From contig JAIXMP010000005.1 in NCBI GenBank assembly GCA_025677815.1, positions 1,054,001-1,118,000 on the forward strand: a DNA stretch of 64,000 nt, in the 5' to 3' direction. Numbering within the stretch: the stretch's first letter is position 1; each line of letters opens with the position of its first letter. Below the pieces are notes generated by a model. That model was not told where the DNA came from. It worked only from the letters and a program-made list of their open reading frames with translations, and searched no databases. Made by a program: the position numbers and the translations under genes. Positions 35,546 through 48,185 of this stretch are shown here, piece by piece. The stretch comes from Phascolomyces articulosus. Taxonomy: Eukaryota; Mucoromycota; Mucoromycetes; Mucorales; Lichtheimiaceae.

Positions 35546-35715
35546 CAAGCGGGTAGCAGGTGGGTAACAGAGCAGGTGGTGTCTGTTTACTTTTTTTTAC
35601 AAGTGTGTCTGAATCACTTACATCATTCCCCATGAGGTGTGTTCAAGAGATAACAAGAATTTTTCCTTGTTACCCCTGACTCAGCTTAAGACTTACACAT
35701 GGCACTTCCTGCTGA

Positions 35716-36336
35716 AAACACATTCCACCTAATTTAGTGCAATCAGGTAACCCTACTCAAGTCATTTCTTTTACATTACCTGGCATGTCATATGTGAAGG
35801 TTGTACAAAAACAACAAGATTCGTTAATGCATATCGAAACAACTGTACAACAGTCTGAAGCTTCAGACTCACAGAAACCCCTAATGACTATTCAGTCTAG
35901 AGTATAGAGACCTTCTCGCTCTATTGCATCATGCACAGTGGTCCTTTTTGATGTAAGCTCTCGCACCAAGAATGCTATCAAATTACTTTCCCTTCTCAAC
36001 ACGCAATATCCTACCAATTGTGGGGGTGGCCATGCTAAGGAAGGACCAAGTATCATTTTGGAATTGAACTTGCCCACTGAAGACAATGTATCTAAAGTCC
36101 TTACAGATGGCCTTTTGTTACCTAATAACTCTCGGATCCTTCCTTGTAAATCTCTCTCTGGATGCGAAGATCTCATATATCTGAATAAACTCATAACAAA
36201 ATCTCAAAGGATTCATATCGTCCGTTTTATTATTGTTTTATTATCCAAACCTACTAAATTCCACACGAACTTTGGAAATAGCAAATACAAAAATTGGAGA
36301 GGTGTAAAAGCGAACATTGGGCTGAGAACAAAGTAA
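35716..36336 (+). pseudogene. Gag-like retroelement ORF relic with one in-frame stop
   Basis: A frame opening after a TGA at 35713 reads through GNPTQVISFTLPGMSYVKVV and a Gln-rich stretch, meets a TAG at 35905-35907 and continues in the same frame to a TAA at 36334-36336. The second part reads TVVLFDVSSRTKNAIKLLSL, CGGGHAKEGPSIILELNLPT and LLLPNNSRILPCKSLSG. The layout (short RRM-like region after a Gln/Ser-rich start) resembles the first ORF of fungal LINE elements, but no CCHC knuckle or reverse transcriptase follows, so the assignment is inferred. Upstream at 35699 an out-of-frame ATG (MALPAENT) suggests a frameshift near the start. It lies 80 bp from the foldback element. Confidence 0.4.
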
Positions 36337-38282
36337 ATCTTGTTTGTAGGTTTATGAACATTGGGAGTGGAGGTACTGTGGTTGTATTTGATTCCAAACT
36401 TATTGAATAATGAATTTCATTATATTACTGGTATAGGCTTCTGAGCTTTGCTTAAGATAAAAAAAATAGTATAGCTTATATGACTGATAAGCCCTTGAGT
36501 GATATATATATGTGAGTGTATTGACGAAATGATTTTCTCTTATATGCTCAAGATAAGAATTTCAGTTTCCATTGTGTAACTGATAACGGGCCTGAAATAT
36601 TATCAGCAGAAAAGAAGCTCACAGCATGAATTAATCGACCATTTTTCCTAAATACAGCGATCACCGCTGGTTCACAGTAAATTTTCTGTATGACATACCA
36701 CCATCGCAGCATATTTTTTGTGGATACGGCAGGATAATATTTGATTATGATCTTTGATGACTGTTCAAAAGTTATTATCAATCTGATGATATTTTTGTTC
36801 TTGCTAATTAAATAAGGTGCTCTTAAAACAATTGATGATTATTATTATTTTCACACAGAAGATATAACTTTTAAAGGATAAACTACATACAACTAAAACC
36901 GACCGCTGATAGCTGGTGGTGGTATCTTTTACTGTTTTATAATAGGATGTTTGTCCTACACTCTGGATATATAGGTGATTAGCTGAACAAGAGTAAGAAG
37001 TATCCTCACTTTGTTCGTTATCTTACAAAATGAAATTCAAGAAAATTTATGCAATAACTCATTACGAAGCCAGACAAATAATAAAGCCTCTAATTATTTA
37101 GCTTCAATATGATAACAGTATGTTTTCTTCGGAGGTGGATGATATTTATAACAGAAAAAATCATGACATACTCCTATAAGTTATAAATTTGTTATGCATT
37201 AATGTTAATTACTATTTTAGTGAAAAATTATAGCAAAGTAATATACGAAATAAAGATCTTAGTATTATTACTGTTATTATCAACTAAAGAGAATTTCAAT
37301 TTTTGCTTTTTATTTACGTATACACAGAACCAATGCAGGATTAAAGGAAAAAAGAGGGAGAGAGAAGACAGTTTCAGATAACGTTTTGGATAAATGTAGT
37401 ATATTTTTGTTCAAAATTCCTCCGGCACCTATTTCCGACCTATTTCTCTTATACTTGTTGAACTGCTGCGTTACAAATAACCAACCGTAATAATCTTGAT
37501 AATTGAATTATACTCGAATAAATGTTACAGTTAACTAAATGGATTCTGGGATGTTTATAATAATCGTGTGTGATTATTGGATAATAAAACGTTAAAAAGT
37601 TCCCACTGTTATTGATATCACCCTTCTTTTTCTAAACTTTAACCACTAGTTTGTCTTCCTTATCTCTTAATTAAACTTTTTTTTATCTCGGTTAAGACCG
37701 TTACCGATCATTCTCTTTAATGTAATTAATATAATATACAATAATAAGCCCAAAGCATAGAATAAGCAACCAAGCGGACCATTATTAATTGATTTGATTC
37801 TATTCATGATGAGCGTTTGTTGCTAGTATTTATACTGCATTCTTGTTGTCGTAAGTAAAATATAATCGAAATGTTGGTGCACAGATACTATGTGTCTCGT
37901 ATAATAAAAGTAAGGTGTATGATTATGCAAATTCACGTTTTTTATATTATATCTTTAAAATGATACTGCTACATGATGTTACAATTATCAGAATAGTAAG
38001 TAAATTTTATTTTTGTTGTATGGTAGCTATTATCTTGTCAAAAAAAATATTCACAAGCTAGAGATACGAACGATATATGATAAGAAGGGAAAAAACACGA
38101 TGTTATCCATTAGCTTTATATTCTATTGTTTTGAGTTATCTCTCGATCTTGCTTTATGAGAATATGTAATTCTTCATGCTGTATAAATACTAACAATGAT
38201 TCTTTTCTTTCTTTCAGCAACTTGTTTCTCTTACATAAAAAATTTATTATTTATTATACATATACAGCACATATTTTAAACC
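36337..38282. other. Intergenic AT-rich DNA upstream of the permease
   Basis: No gene seen. A minus-strand frame at 36548-36781 has fair composition but a single short exon and no context; it may be another relic. Confidence 0.45.
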
Positions 38283-40623
38283 ATGAGCAGTGTAAAGGTA
38301 AATGCCATCCAAAAAGAAAAGCTAATCCTCCATTCGTATTGATGACATTTGCATTTAAAAACTTAACAAATTAAATATCTAATAATAATATTCGTTATAT
38401 TATAAATAACTTAGGACAAAAAACTTAACGATATTCCAATTAAAGTTGAAACGTTATCAGAATCTGAAAAAGGTTCAACAACTACAACAGTGGATTATGA
38501 TGCAAAAAGATTAGAAGAACTTGGTTATAAGCAAGAATTTGATCGTGAAATTAGTTTGTTTGCCCAAGCTGGTTTCGCATTCTCTACGATGGCTGTTTTA
38601 CCCAACTGGCTCGTTGGTTTTGCTGGTACTATGGCCGCCGGCGGTCCAATGTCATTGTTTTGGGGCTTTGTAAGTTATTTATACTATTGATCCGTTTAAG
38701 ATTTTAGATCCCTTGTTAACAAGATATTCTGATACTCACGGTTTGCGATTTAATAGGTTGTTATTTCACCATTCATTACATGTATAGGTCTTGCAATGGC
38801 CGAAGTTTTTTCAGGTTTAGTAAAAATCTGCAACAGCAACTTCAAACAGTTTTTATTTTTATTTATTTTCTCATTGGATAAATATTTAATAAATATATAT
38901 ATAGCATTTCCTGTTAACGGAGGCGTTTATTCTTGGTGTTATCTTTTAAGTAGTGAAGAATGGGGTCCCTGTAAGTTGCCTTTTATTCTATCAACCAGAA
39001 AATATATCGTACTACGTACCAATAATATTATTATTGAACTAACAGCTTTTTATCTATTATAAAATAGTAATGTCATGGGTTTGCGGTTATCTGTTTTTGG
39101 GAGGCAATATTGCAGCACTCATGACTGTAGCATATAGTCTTGGCGAATTTACGATAGCTGCCGCAAATATTCTTAGAAAAGACGAAATATCCAACACAGG
39201 AGCGAACGTCGGTTTATTTATTGTATTTCTCGTAGCTGGTATTGGCTGCTCATATTTTGGTATAAAATTCAGTGCTTTCATGAATAAATTTATTGGTATG
39301 TTGTTTTTACATGATAAATCTTTTCATTTTTATTATTCAATAATTATTAATAGCATGATGGACATCATTATTGATTTACATAGTATATTGGGCCGCCATT
39401 GGAACGATTATTATTGTTATTGCCATGCCTGTCATGGCACCTTCTAACCCATCTGCTAAATGGGTAATGTAAAGATAATTTGTGCAAAGCAAGAGTAATT
39501 TTATTTAATGATTCTAGCTATAATATGGTATCTTATGCTGACACCCATGATGTTTTTTCCTCTTATCGACTATTATAGGTATTCACTGAATTTCAAAATA
39601 TCACTGGTTATCAAAATTCAGGTCTTACTTTCTTCCTGGGTATGCTACAAGCTGGTTGGTCATTGGTAAATTATCATTATATCTTGTTGCTATTTCAAAG
39701 TGTATTGTATGTACTTATAAAGTTATTCTAATAGATTGGCTATGAAAATGGAGCACAAATTGCTGAAGGAACAAAAAATGCAGATGTGACAGGTCCTCGG
39801 GGCATTATTATTTCCATCATTGGTGCTATTGCTCAAGGCATTATTCTTAGTATTGCTACATTATTTTCAATCCAAGATATTGATGAGCTTTTGGATTCAT
39901 CTTTCCCACTCAGCACACTCTTTATCAAAGCTACAAACAGGTCTCTTGCTGTGTTCTTTATGGTTATATTGATTGTCACTCAATTTGTCACTCTCTGTAA
40001 CGTGTTTTTGGCAGCATCGCAAATGACTTGGTCCATGTCAAGGGATGGAGCTCTTATTCCTAACTCTAAATTCTGGTATGCTCTTACTGGAAAGTATAAA
40101 GTCCCACTTCGTATTATGCTTATGCTTTTTGTCATTTGCATTATTGTTATTATGCCTGTAAGTTTTTTTTTCTCATACCGCAAGAAACGTATTTTAAAAA
40201 AGGTAATAGACTCTATACTTAACATTCTTTATTCTTGTTTATCTATTATATTATGTATTTATATAGACCTTTGGAAGTCAAGTTTACTTTAGCGCCATTA
40301 TGTCTACAGCTGTTGTTTCTATTAATGCTACCTACGGTTTACCATTTGTATGTCGTTTAATTTGGAAACGCCATGATATGCCAAAAGGGCGTTTCAACTT
40401 GGGAAGATATAGTCTTCCAATTAATGTTATTGCTGTTGCATGGATTGCATTCTTTTCGGTTATTCTTTGTATCCCTTCCGTAAGTCCAGTCGCTCCGGAA
40501 ACTATGAACTGGGCTTGTCTCATGATTGGTGCCATTGTTATTTTCTCCTTAGCTTTCTGGTTTTTAGGTGGTCGTAAGACTTATAAGGGCCCAATGCAAA
40601 CACTTGCTGAAATCAAAGAATAA
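38283..40623 (+). CDS. APC-family amino acid/choline/GABA-type permease
   Basis: Nine exons: 38283-38297 (15 nt), 38415-38669, 38757-38814, 38905-38970, 39068-39295, 39384-39463, 39579-39665, 39735-40157 and 40267-40623 (1569 nt, 522 aa). A plasma-membrane or vacuolar transporter of the amino acid-choline transporter (ACT) group. The soluble N-terminus ends in LEELGYKQEFDREISLFAQAG, the usual start of this group, followed by TM1 (FSTMAVLPNWLVGF), the AGGPMSLFWGF loop, EVFSGAFPVNGGVYSWCYLL, EWGPLMSWVCGYLFLGGN, FLAASQMTWSMSRDGALIP, and a C-terminus with KGPMQTLAEIKE. About twelve helices can be counted. The first coding exon MSSVK is only five codons long; it is chosen because exon 2 has no earlier Met and a good GT-AG pair joins it in phase. 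Substrate cannot be decided. Confidence 0.9.
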
Positions 40624-42304
40624 TTACATAATACAACAAGATAATCTTTCATTTATCTAATTTACCTTATTTATTATGTATTATATTATACACATTTCCT
40701 CACGGCATAATTTTATCTTCACCAACGTTGCTTATTTTTTCTCTCAATTTATCGATATGTTCGTTGTTCTGTATATAAACTACTACTATTATTTCAACGC
40801 TACTCCATATTCATTATCATTACAGTTCCTTTCTGTTGTGTTTTCCACCAATTGCGATTTGTATTTTATATAGTAATAATAATAAAATATAGGATTCATA
40901 TTCTTTTTTATTCCAACAGTACAAAAGTCATAATTATTATGAGCTAATACTCGTGAAAAGTAAAAATAAATCAAGCAAAACAGGTATATATATAAAAATA
41001 TATATCACACAGTCGATAATATAAAAAAATTTGCCTGCGTATATATATATATATATATATATATGTTTTTTTTTATAATTGGTCCGTCCAGAAAGATTAG
41101 TATATAAAGTACGTTAGTTTTTACAGCTCGCTGTCATTTTTGTTTCATAAAGAGCAGAATACATTCATATAGCTTATTTATAAATAACCTTCTTTCTTGA
41201 GTTGCGCAGTCATTGTTATGCTATATTTGTAAATTAAATCCACCCTTTTTCTTATTATTATAGGATCAACATTATTTTTATCATCAATGGGTTTATGTAG
41301 CTATAATGACTGATTCATGAAGGGTGGTTGCTTCTTTGCAAATAATAAGAATACAATTTCTTGGTATAGCATAAATGGTGAGTTGTATTAATAGTAAACA
41401 TTCTGTTGTTCATACACACCTCTTTTTTCTCACACGTTTTAGATAACTATGTTCGGTTTGCATAAGTGCCGATGTTTATAAACAGTTATTTATTAGCTTA
41501 TAACAACGGAATGGTAACATGAATATTTATTGAAAATATGAAAATGAAGAAGAATGATATTATAATAATAAAACTAAAGATTAAATAATGATAAATCTCT
41601 GCACAACAAGAAGAGAGTTCATTTATCGTATACTCCACAACCCTGTGACGGTTGTCATGTACATGTTAATGCTACATTAATGCCAAAAAAGAAATATTAA
41701 ATCAACCATTGCGCCTTCGTTTTTATGCATAGCATTTTTTTTGTCGTATGAGTAAGGGATTTTGTATAAATGGAGAGAGTATATTTTAATATGACAAATT
41801 TGTAGTGAGATCTGAACATAATAGTTGAATTCAATAATATTATTACAGTGAAGAGAAGCAGGAGTAATACGTTGATAATAATAATGTTAATAATAGTAAA
41901 GGCGAATTACTCAAAAATATCGTTCTATGAAAAAAGAGACTATATAGTAATGTAATATTGTTTTTATTAAAATTATAACAATTATTACTAACAACAAGTA
42001 ATATAGTTATATAAGCATGAATATAATATATAGTAAACCAAGGCTGCGTGTTGTTATTGTTATATGAAATCCTACTACCTCGTATAATAACGTCTATTTT
42101 TGACAACCAACAATAACAAAATAGGATCGCTGTCTTTGAATCATGGTTAATCTTAATGTAGGTAACACATGTAGCACGTTTTTTTCGTTTTTTGTACTCG
42201 CCCTTTTTTTTAACCCGGAAAGCGACAGCGTGTAATATAACTAACTATACTACTCCCTTCATACTTAATATATCTTGTCCCCAATAAAAAGGCGTCATCG
42301 AACC
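40624..42304. other. Intergenic AT-rich DNA
   Basis: 1.7 kb with TA microsatellites near 40985-41064. No exon found; frames in this stretch are Tyr/Asn/Ile-rich. The last 100 bases are the 5' region of the AP-2 mu gene. Confidence 0.5.
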
Positions 42305-44245
42305 ATGATTAGCGCATTTTTCATCTATAATCAAAAGGGAGAAGTACTCATCTCACGTCTTTACCGCCATGACTTAAAGTAATGTTTATATCTTCTAGAA
42401 AAGATAACAATGCCAAGGGGAAGGAGAAGGAGAATAGAAATAAATTAATATGCATTTGTTAAGATCCAATCGACTTTTTACTCCCCCATCATCCATAAAT
42501 GGGATTTAATATGTCAATAATGTCATTAACCTATTGATTTTTTTTCTTTTCTTAGGCGATCAGTAGCAGATATATTTCGTATTCAAGTCATTTCGAATAC
42601 AGACGTACGTTCACCCATCATCACACTCGGTTCAACTTCGTTTTTCCACGTTCGTCATGAAAATCTATACATTGTTGCCGTGTCACGTTGGAATGCCAAT
42701 GCTGCTTTAGTATTCGAGTTTTGTTATCGTGTTGTCAATATTGGAAGAAGCTATTTCGGAAAATTCGATGAAGAGGCTGTTAAAAATAACTTTGTGCTTA
42801 TTTATGAATTGTTGGATGGTATGAAAAGGGAAAAGGAGGGGTGCGATAACTCTATTGTTGTTATGGAAAGGGTTAAAGTAATTTACTGTAACAATAATTA
42901 TACTCATTGGGATATATAAATGTATTTATAAATTAGAAATTCTTGATTTTGGATACCCACAAAACAGTGAAACAGATACGTTGAAGATGTATATTACAAC
43001 CGAAGGAGTAAAATCTGAACGAGCGGTAGAAGATTCAAGTAGAATTACCATTCAAGCAACAGGTGCCATTTCATGGAGACGCAGTGATATCAAGTATCGA
43101 AAGAATGAAGCCTTTATTGATGTTATTGAAAGTGTGAATTTATTGATGAGTAATACTGGTATGTGATACATATAATTCGGTATGAAAAGGACAAGAGAGC
43201 AAGGATATTTGTATTATGCTTCGTTCATTAATACCATGGATTTATAAAAAAAACAATATTTAGGCACCATTTTACGTTCAGATGTTGCGGGCCAAATTTT
43301 AATGCGAGCTTATTTGTCAGGTACTCCCGAATGTAAATTTGGATTGAATGACAAATTGCTTCTGGATAAGGATGTAGTCAATAATCGACCAAAGTAAGTT
43401 GATTGATCGTTTTTGAATATGGGATATGGTATTTTTGATCCATAAATCTTACATTTTTTTTATCTATTAGCGCACGACGAGCCAACGCTGTTGAAATTGA
43501 TGATTGTCAATTCCATCAATGCGTCAAATTGGGTCGTTTTGATAATGATAGAACCATTAGTTTTATTCCTCCTGATGGTGAATTTGAGCTTATGAGGTAA
43601 ATTTCTACATATGTGTAAGGATAAGCTATATATTATTACTAACGAATCTTTTTTGAACCTTTGTTATAATTATAATTAGATATCGAACTACGGAAAATGT
43701 TAATTTACCATTCAAGGTACACCCTGTCGTTAACGAAATTGGAAAAACACGAGTGGAATACAAAATCAATGTCAAAGCCAACTTTTCTCCAAAACTCTAT
43801 GCAAACAATGTGATTTTAAGAATCCCTACACCTCTCAATTCTGCTAAGGTTGAAGTGAAAGTGGGTTCAGGAGGAAAGGCTAAATATGCACCATCAGAAA
43901 ACTGTATTATATGGAAGATCCCACGTTTCCAGGGTCAGGCAGAATTTACTTTGAGTGGTGAAGCAGAATTGACAGCCATGACACATAAACGCGTTTGGTC
44001 ACGACCGCCCATATCAATGGATTTCCAAGTACTCATGTTTACCTCTTCTGGTCTTCTTGTAAGGTTCTTGAAGGTGTTTGAAAAGAGTGGATATCAATCA
44101 GTCAAATGGGTTAGATATATGACAAAGGCTGGGTCGTATCAAATTCGGGTAAGTTGAAACTAGAATGATTATGGGAAATGAGTGTTATGTTTTTATTACA
44201 GCAATAGGATTTTGTTCTAATATATTATAATTTTTTTAGTTTTAA
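42305..44245 (+). CDS. APM4: AP-2 clathrin adaptor complex subunit mu
   Basis: Seven exons: 42305-42378, 42556-42818, 42937-43158, 43264-43393, 43471-43596, 43680-44148 and a two-codon last exon 44240-44245 (1290 nt, 429 aa). It binds Tyr-based sorting signals and PIP2 during endocytosis. The N-terminal longin domain begins [20 protein letters not shown], as in AP-2 rather than AP-1 mu. [39 protein letters not shown] and the linker follow. The mu-homology domain contains [45 protein letters not shown], and [21 protein letters not shown] near the end. The final residue is uncertain: splicing at 44149 to TTTTAG|TTTTAA gives a C-terminal Phe, whereas reading through ends RVS at 44157. Both leave the domain complete. 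Confidence 0.93.
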
Positions 44246-46678
44246 AAGTCTGGTCTCTTATCATGCTTGTCTATTTTTAATAATATAAACAACTTTTTTA
44301 CTTCTTCTCGTCCTCCAACAAAATGTCATACAGCAACTATTTGTAATACCCTTTAATCACACCATCGCGTCATCACCCTCTTTTTCATCTATAGAAAAAA
44401 AAAACATATAATAAAGCAAACCTTTCTTGGGAATCCAAAATTATGAAGTTCAACTGTACCAATTTTTTCATCAATCTTCTGTTATTTAACTGTTTCTAAT
44501 AGGATTATGTATATCTTTACGTTATATTTATATGGCTATAGACAACCTTTGGCAAATTTTCTCGAAATAGAAGAGAACATTAGAGTATTCTTTTCACATG
44601 AATGAAAAAACTTCGATATTTTGGAATCATGACAAAGAATCTTTGACACCTGGAGATCTGTATATCCATAGACCCCATACTTAGTAACACGCACGCGAAT
44701 TATTTTTATAGAGAAGTCAATATCTGGCCAAGCTTTTTTTCCCTTTTCTTCTTCTTTTTCAGTATTGCCTTCATTGTTTGCTAATAAAGGAATTGATGAA
44801 AGTTTACCATTGAGACAGATTGCTACCTGTGTTGTTATTAATGATATTTGTGGCTGCTAAACAGCTATATCCCTAGGAGAAATTTGAGGTGGAGCAGCCC
44901 TGAACGTTTGTTGGTAATCTTTTGGGTTTTTGCTGAGGAATTACAAAGAACCCTTTTTGTAACAGGGAATCTTTAAGAGAGCGACGTTCAGTATCGTTGG
45001 TATATCTGGATGAAGGAGATAGTATCAGATAAGGGCGTTGCTGATATGAGTCTCTGCTGGGCTTTTTGCAATGACCTGACGAGAAGAGGAGGACCGGTTT
45101 TCTCAACGACAAGTTAGCTCACAAACAACCCTCCTTAACACAAGGATAGTCTACAAGGGTATTGTAGTTCATTCTGCAAGCAACCTGGCACCTAACGCTC
45201 ACGTTTCGTTGATAATTCCTTTTAGTACGTTGCAATGTCAATTAACCGTAACTGGATCACCATGGTTAAGGCAGAGAGTACGGGTCTCCTTGTAAAAGAA
45301 GTGACACTATCAGATAACGCTTGTTTAATGGAAAAAGGAAAATATTGCCATTGGCATTTTTTACATAGAGTGATGGAGCACAAACAACATAAAAAAACAG
45401 ATTGACTAACTAATTATATTAAATCTCTTGATGTTTTAGCATTTGCATGGAAACAAAACAAGTCGGGACGATTCAAAGATATGCGTTCTATGGTGGCAAG
45501 ACTTACAAATCTTATTTTACTTGGTTTTCCAAGTATTGGATTAGTTTTACAAAAAAGCATAATCATTTCGCACAAAGAATAACCAAACACACTTTTTGGG
45601 GACAGTGCCTCTCACCTTCCCATGGTTCTTCCCGTTAATCAGGCTACGTCTATTTCCTGAGAACTAAGAGGAGACTCGTCATATTTCAATATCAAATCAA
45701 ATAATAAAAAGCCAAGCTCATCAGTTGATATAACAGTTGGATTTTTTTTTTGAAAATAAATGATGCAGATAGGGTGTATAAAAGTTGAAAATGCCTATAT
45801 CATTATTTGGGTTTCTATTTGGCTGTATCATATATATATCGATATATCTAGATTATATAATAATAACATAATTCAATTCTTCCAATGGATAAAACCTTTG
45901 GAATCATACGCATAGAAACTTGTTACTAAGCACTCCTTTTGAAAAATATATCGTAAATATAAAGTGAGTGACAGAACGATGTTCGACAAATAGAGAGAAG
46001 CGGAATAAAAACGTACATTTTCTGCTTGATGAAATATGATATTCCACTCTTGATCAAAAATTGGAGGATGTGCAGTTTACTCAAATTTTGTAAAATAGTA
46101 TTTTTTTATAGACGCCACTACATAACCCATTTATTATCGAACAAAAAATATGAAAGTATTGTTTCGTTACTATTATTATTACTATTATTCATACGTATCA
46201 GCTGATAGATTAAATTACTTGATACATTGTTGTGTGATAATTATCAGATTACTGCGAAGCACTGACTGAACTGTAAAATATAGGCATTGATATGCAGAAA
46301 AAACCTCGATCTATTTGTCACTATAGCATAAAAATTATACATTTGTTTTAAGATATGAATAAACATTGATGTTGGATTGATTTGTAATGTACTACAAAAA
46401 AAGATCAAAGAAAGATTATCGAATAAGGCATGCTTCTGTATTATAATTATCGTGTTTACGTAAAATATCACCCTATATATACAAGTAAAATCCACTTCCA
46501 TCATAACTATGGTTTTTCTCGGATCAGGAAGCAAAGAATATTCTCCCCTGTCAGCTTCGAGTACATACAAACTTAGTCGGTCATCCAAATAATGTAGTCG
46601 CATTATTTTATCCACTCTATTAAGTCAACTTGTTTTTTTTTTCTTGTTCTTCTTTGTTCGTTGTCACCAGAAACAAAT
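44246..46678. other. Intergenic DNA with coding-like relics
   Basis: 2.4 kb without a complete gene. A GC-richer part at 44870-45660 carries several broken frames (listed separately). A minus-strand frame near 46480-46605 reads MRLHYLDDRLSLYVLEADRG and EYSLLPDPRKTIVMMEVDF before running into AT-rich DNA; it may be another remnant. The last 60 bases are the leader of the sphingolipid reductase gene. Confidence 0.4.
45235..45650 (+). pseudogene. Broken two-part ORF, unrecognised
   Basis: A frame from the ATG at 45235 reads MSINRNWITMVKAESTGLLV then KEVTLSDNACLMEKGKYCHW and stops about 45405. After AT-rich DNA ending in TTTTAG, a second segment reads AFAWKQNKSGRFKDMRSMVA and RLTNLILLGFPSIGLVLQKS, meets a TAA, and continues in the same frame as NTLFGDSASHLPMVLPVNQA before a TGA. 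An overlapping minus-strand frame at 44873-45112 also looks mixed in composition. This is probably a decayed gene or element; no family can be named. Confidence 0.3.
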
Positions 46679-48185
46679 ATGAGTGTTCCAGCTTGGGCTT
46701 CCGTCTTAATTGCCCTTGGCGCAGTGGCTGTGGTTGCACTTTCAGCTGATCATCTTTACAATCGTATTACTCGAAACCCTTTCAAACCAGCAAAGAAGCA
46801 TTGCTTCATTACAGGTGGTAGTACTGGTCTTGGTAAATCTTTGGCCATGGAGTTGATCAAAAAGGGAGCCAATGTCACTATTGTTGCGCGTCGTCAATCA
46901 GAATTAGATAAAGCAGCTCGAGAGATTGAGGTAAAAAGTTATTATTACAGTTATATATATATATATATCTTATACACCTTATTCCAGTTAAAAGAGGATA
47001 AACTTATTTATTTATTTATTTATTTTTTTAAAAAAAAGACATGTAAAATCAATGAAGACCAACGCGTCGTTACTATTAGTGCCGATATGACATCCAAAGA
47101 AGATGTTGTACGTGCTCTTGAAGAAGCCAAGGTGAAAATGGGCGTTGTTCCTGAGATTGTATGCACTTGTGCAGGTGCTTCCTATCCAAAGAATTTCTGT
47201 GATTATACATTGGATGACTTTGAATATCTCACAAAACTCAATTATCTTGGCCAAGCTTATGTTGCTCATGTAAAGTATTTTGGATATATTTATGCGTACA
47301 TGTGCCTGGATGATTTGGAGATATTTAATACGTTGTTCTTTCTATATTTTATTTTATAGCAAGCAACCATTATGATGCGTGATAATAACGTAAAGAACGG
47401 CAAAATTGTCTTTGTTTCATCCATGCTTGGTTTATTGAGTTTCGCTGGTTATGCTACTTACTCTCCTACTAAATTCGCTGTACGTGGTTTGGCTGATACA
47501 CTTCGTAATGAACTGAAACGATATAATATCGATGTACATATCTTCTTCCCCGGAAACATTGATTCTCCTGGTTATGTTGTTGAGGTAATTATAAAAGTAT
47601 CCAATGGAAGGGGAAAAAAGAGTAATATAAAAGGGGAGAAAAGCAATAGACTTTTTTTATTGACTCATACCTTTTATAATAGAATTCAACAAAGCCTGAT
47701 GTGACTAAAACTATTGAAGGTCTCAGTCCTGCCATGGATCCAAAGGATTGTGCAAAGGCTCTTTTGAGTGGTAATAAAATATATTTTATTAATTCGAAGA
47801 AAGCCTAAAGGAGAATGAGAGCTCTGATTTCGTTTATATTTTTTCTAGGCTTGTATTCTGGTCATTATATGATTACCACTGAATTTATTGGTGAACTTTT
47901 ACGATGTGCTACTCGAGGTGAGTAAAATACTATTTTAATTATTCAACCATTTTCCAAATAATTAATCTATTTGACATCTTTAGGTGTAAACCCCTCGAAT
48001 AACTATTTCATCGATTCACTTTTGGCTTTGATCGCTCAGGTAATACTCCTTATTTGGATCACCCTCTTTTTTTTTTTATAATCGAATGATTGATGGATGT
48101 ATCTAACTGACATTTTTTTAAAAAATAGCCTGTTGGATCGATTTATGCACTTTTTATGGATTTTGTTGCCAAACGCGCAAAATAA
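46679..48185 (+). CDS. TSC10: 3-ketodihydrosphingosine reductase (short-chain dehydrogenase)
   Basis: Seven exons: 46679-46930, 47039-47269, 47360-47584, 47683-47770, 47849-47917, 47984-48039 and 48129-48185 (978 nt, 325 aa). It reduces 3-ketosphinganine to sphinganine with NADPH in the ER, the second step of sphingolipid synthesis. An N-terminal membrane helix (SVLIALGAVAVVALSADHL) precedes the Rossmann motif FITGGSTGLGKSLA. The VARRQSELDKA strand, the SADMTSKEDV acidic loop and CAGASYPKNF match this subfamily, and the catalytic Ser and Y-x3-K are in SSMLGLLSFAGYATYSPTK. The C-terminal hydrophobic segment (NYFIDSLLALIAQPVGSIYA) is typical of KDSR/Tsc10. An upstream non-ATG extension was not used; ATG 46679 fits the family start. 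Confidence 0.92.

Larger units (their letters stand above)
35211..35632. mobile_element. Palindromic foldback/TIR element (MITE-like), about 420 bp
   Basis: Ends are inverted copies of about 63 bp (35211-35274 and 35570-35632), identical except for one base in an A/T run. The outer end is TGGGGAATG and its complement. Inside, 35271-35302 is perfectly complementary to 35422-35453, and further in the copy of 35303-35323 pairs imperfectly with 35401-35420. The whole element is therefore a near-complete hairpin. The right arm is longer because of a tandem 35-bp unit beginning GGGGAGCAGGTAGGTAGC (35447-35481, 35482-35516 and a partial third). Flanks ATCAGGTT and ATGAGGTG could be a mutated 8-bp target duplication, as in hAT-type transposons. 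No transposase is encoded, so it would be non-autonomous. It is far GC-richer than its flanks. Confidence 0.8.

Noticed and set aside
35295..35633. Pro/Cys/Leu-rich minus-strand ORF (repeated LLPTC/ACYPICYLP units) as a gene
   Set aside because: It is a translation of the GGTAGCA tandem repeats and terminal repeats of the foldback element; no start or splice context and no non-repeat part.
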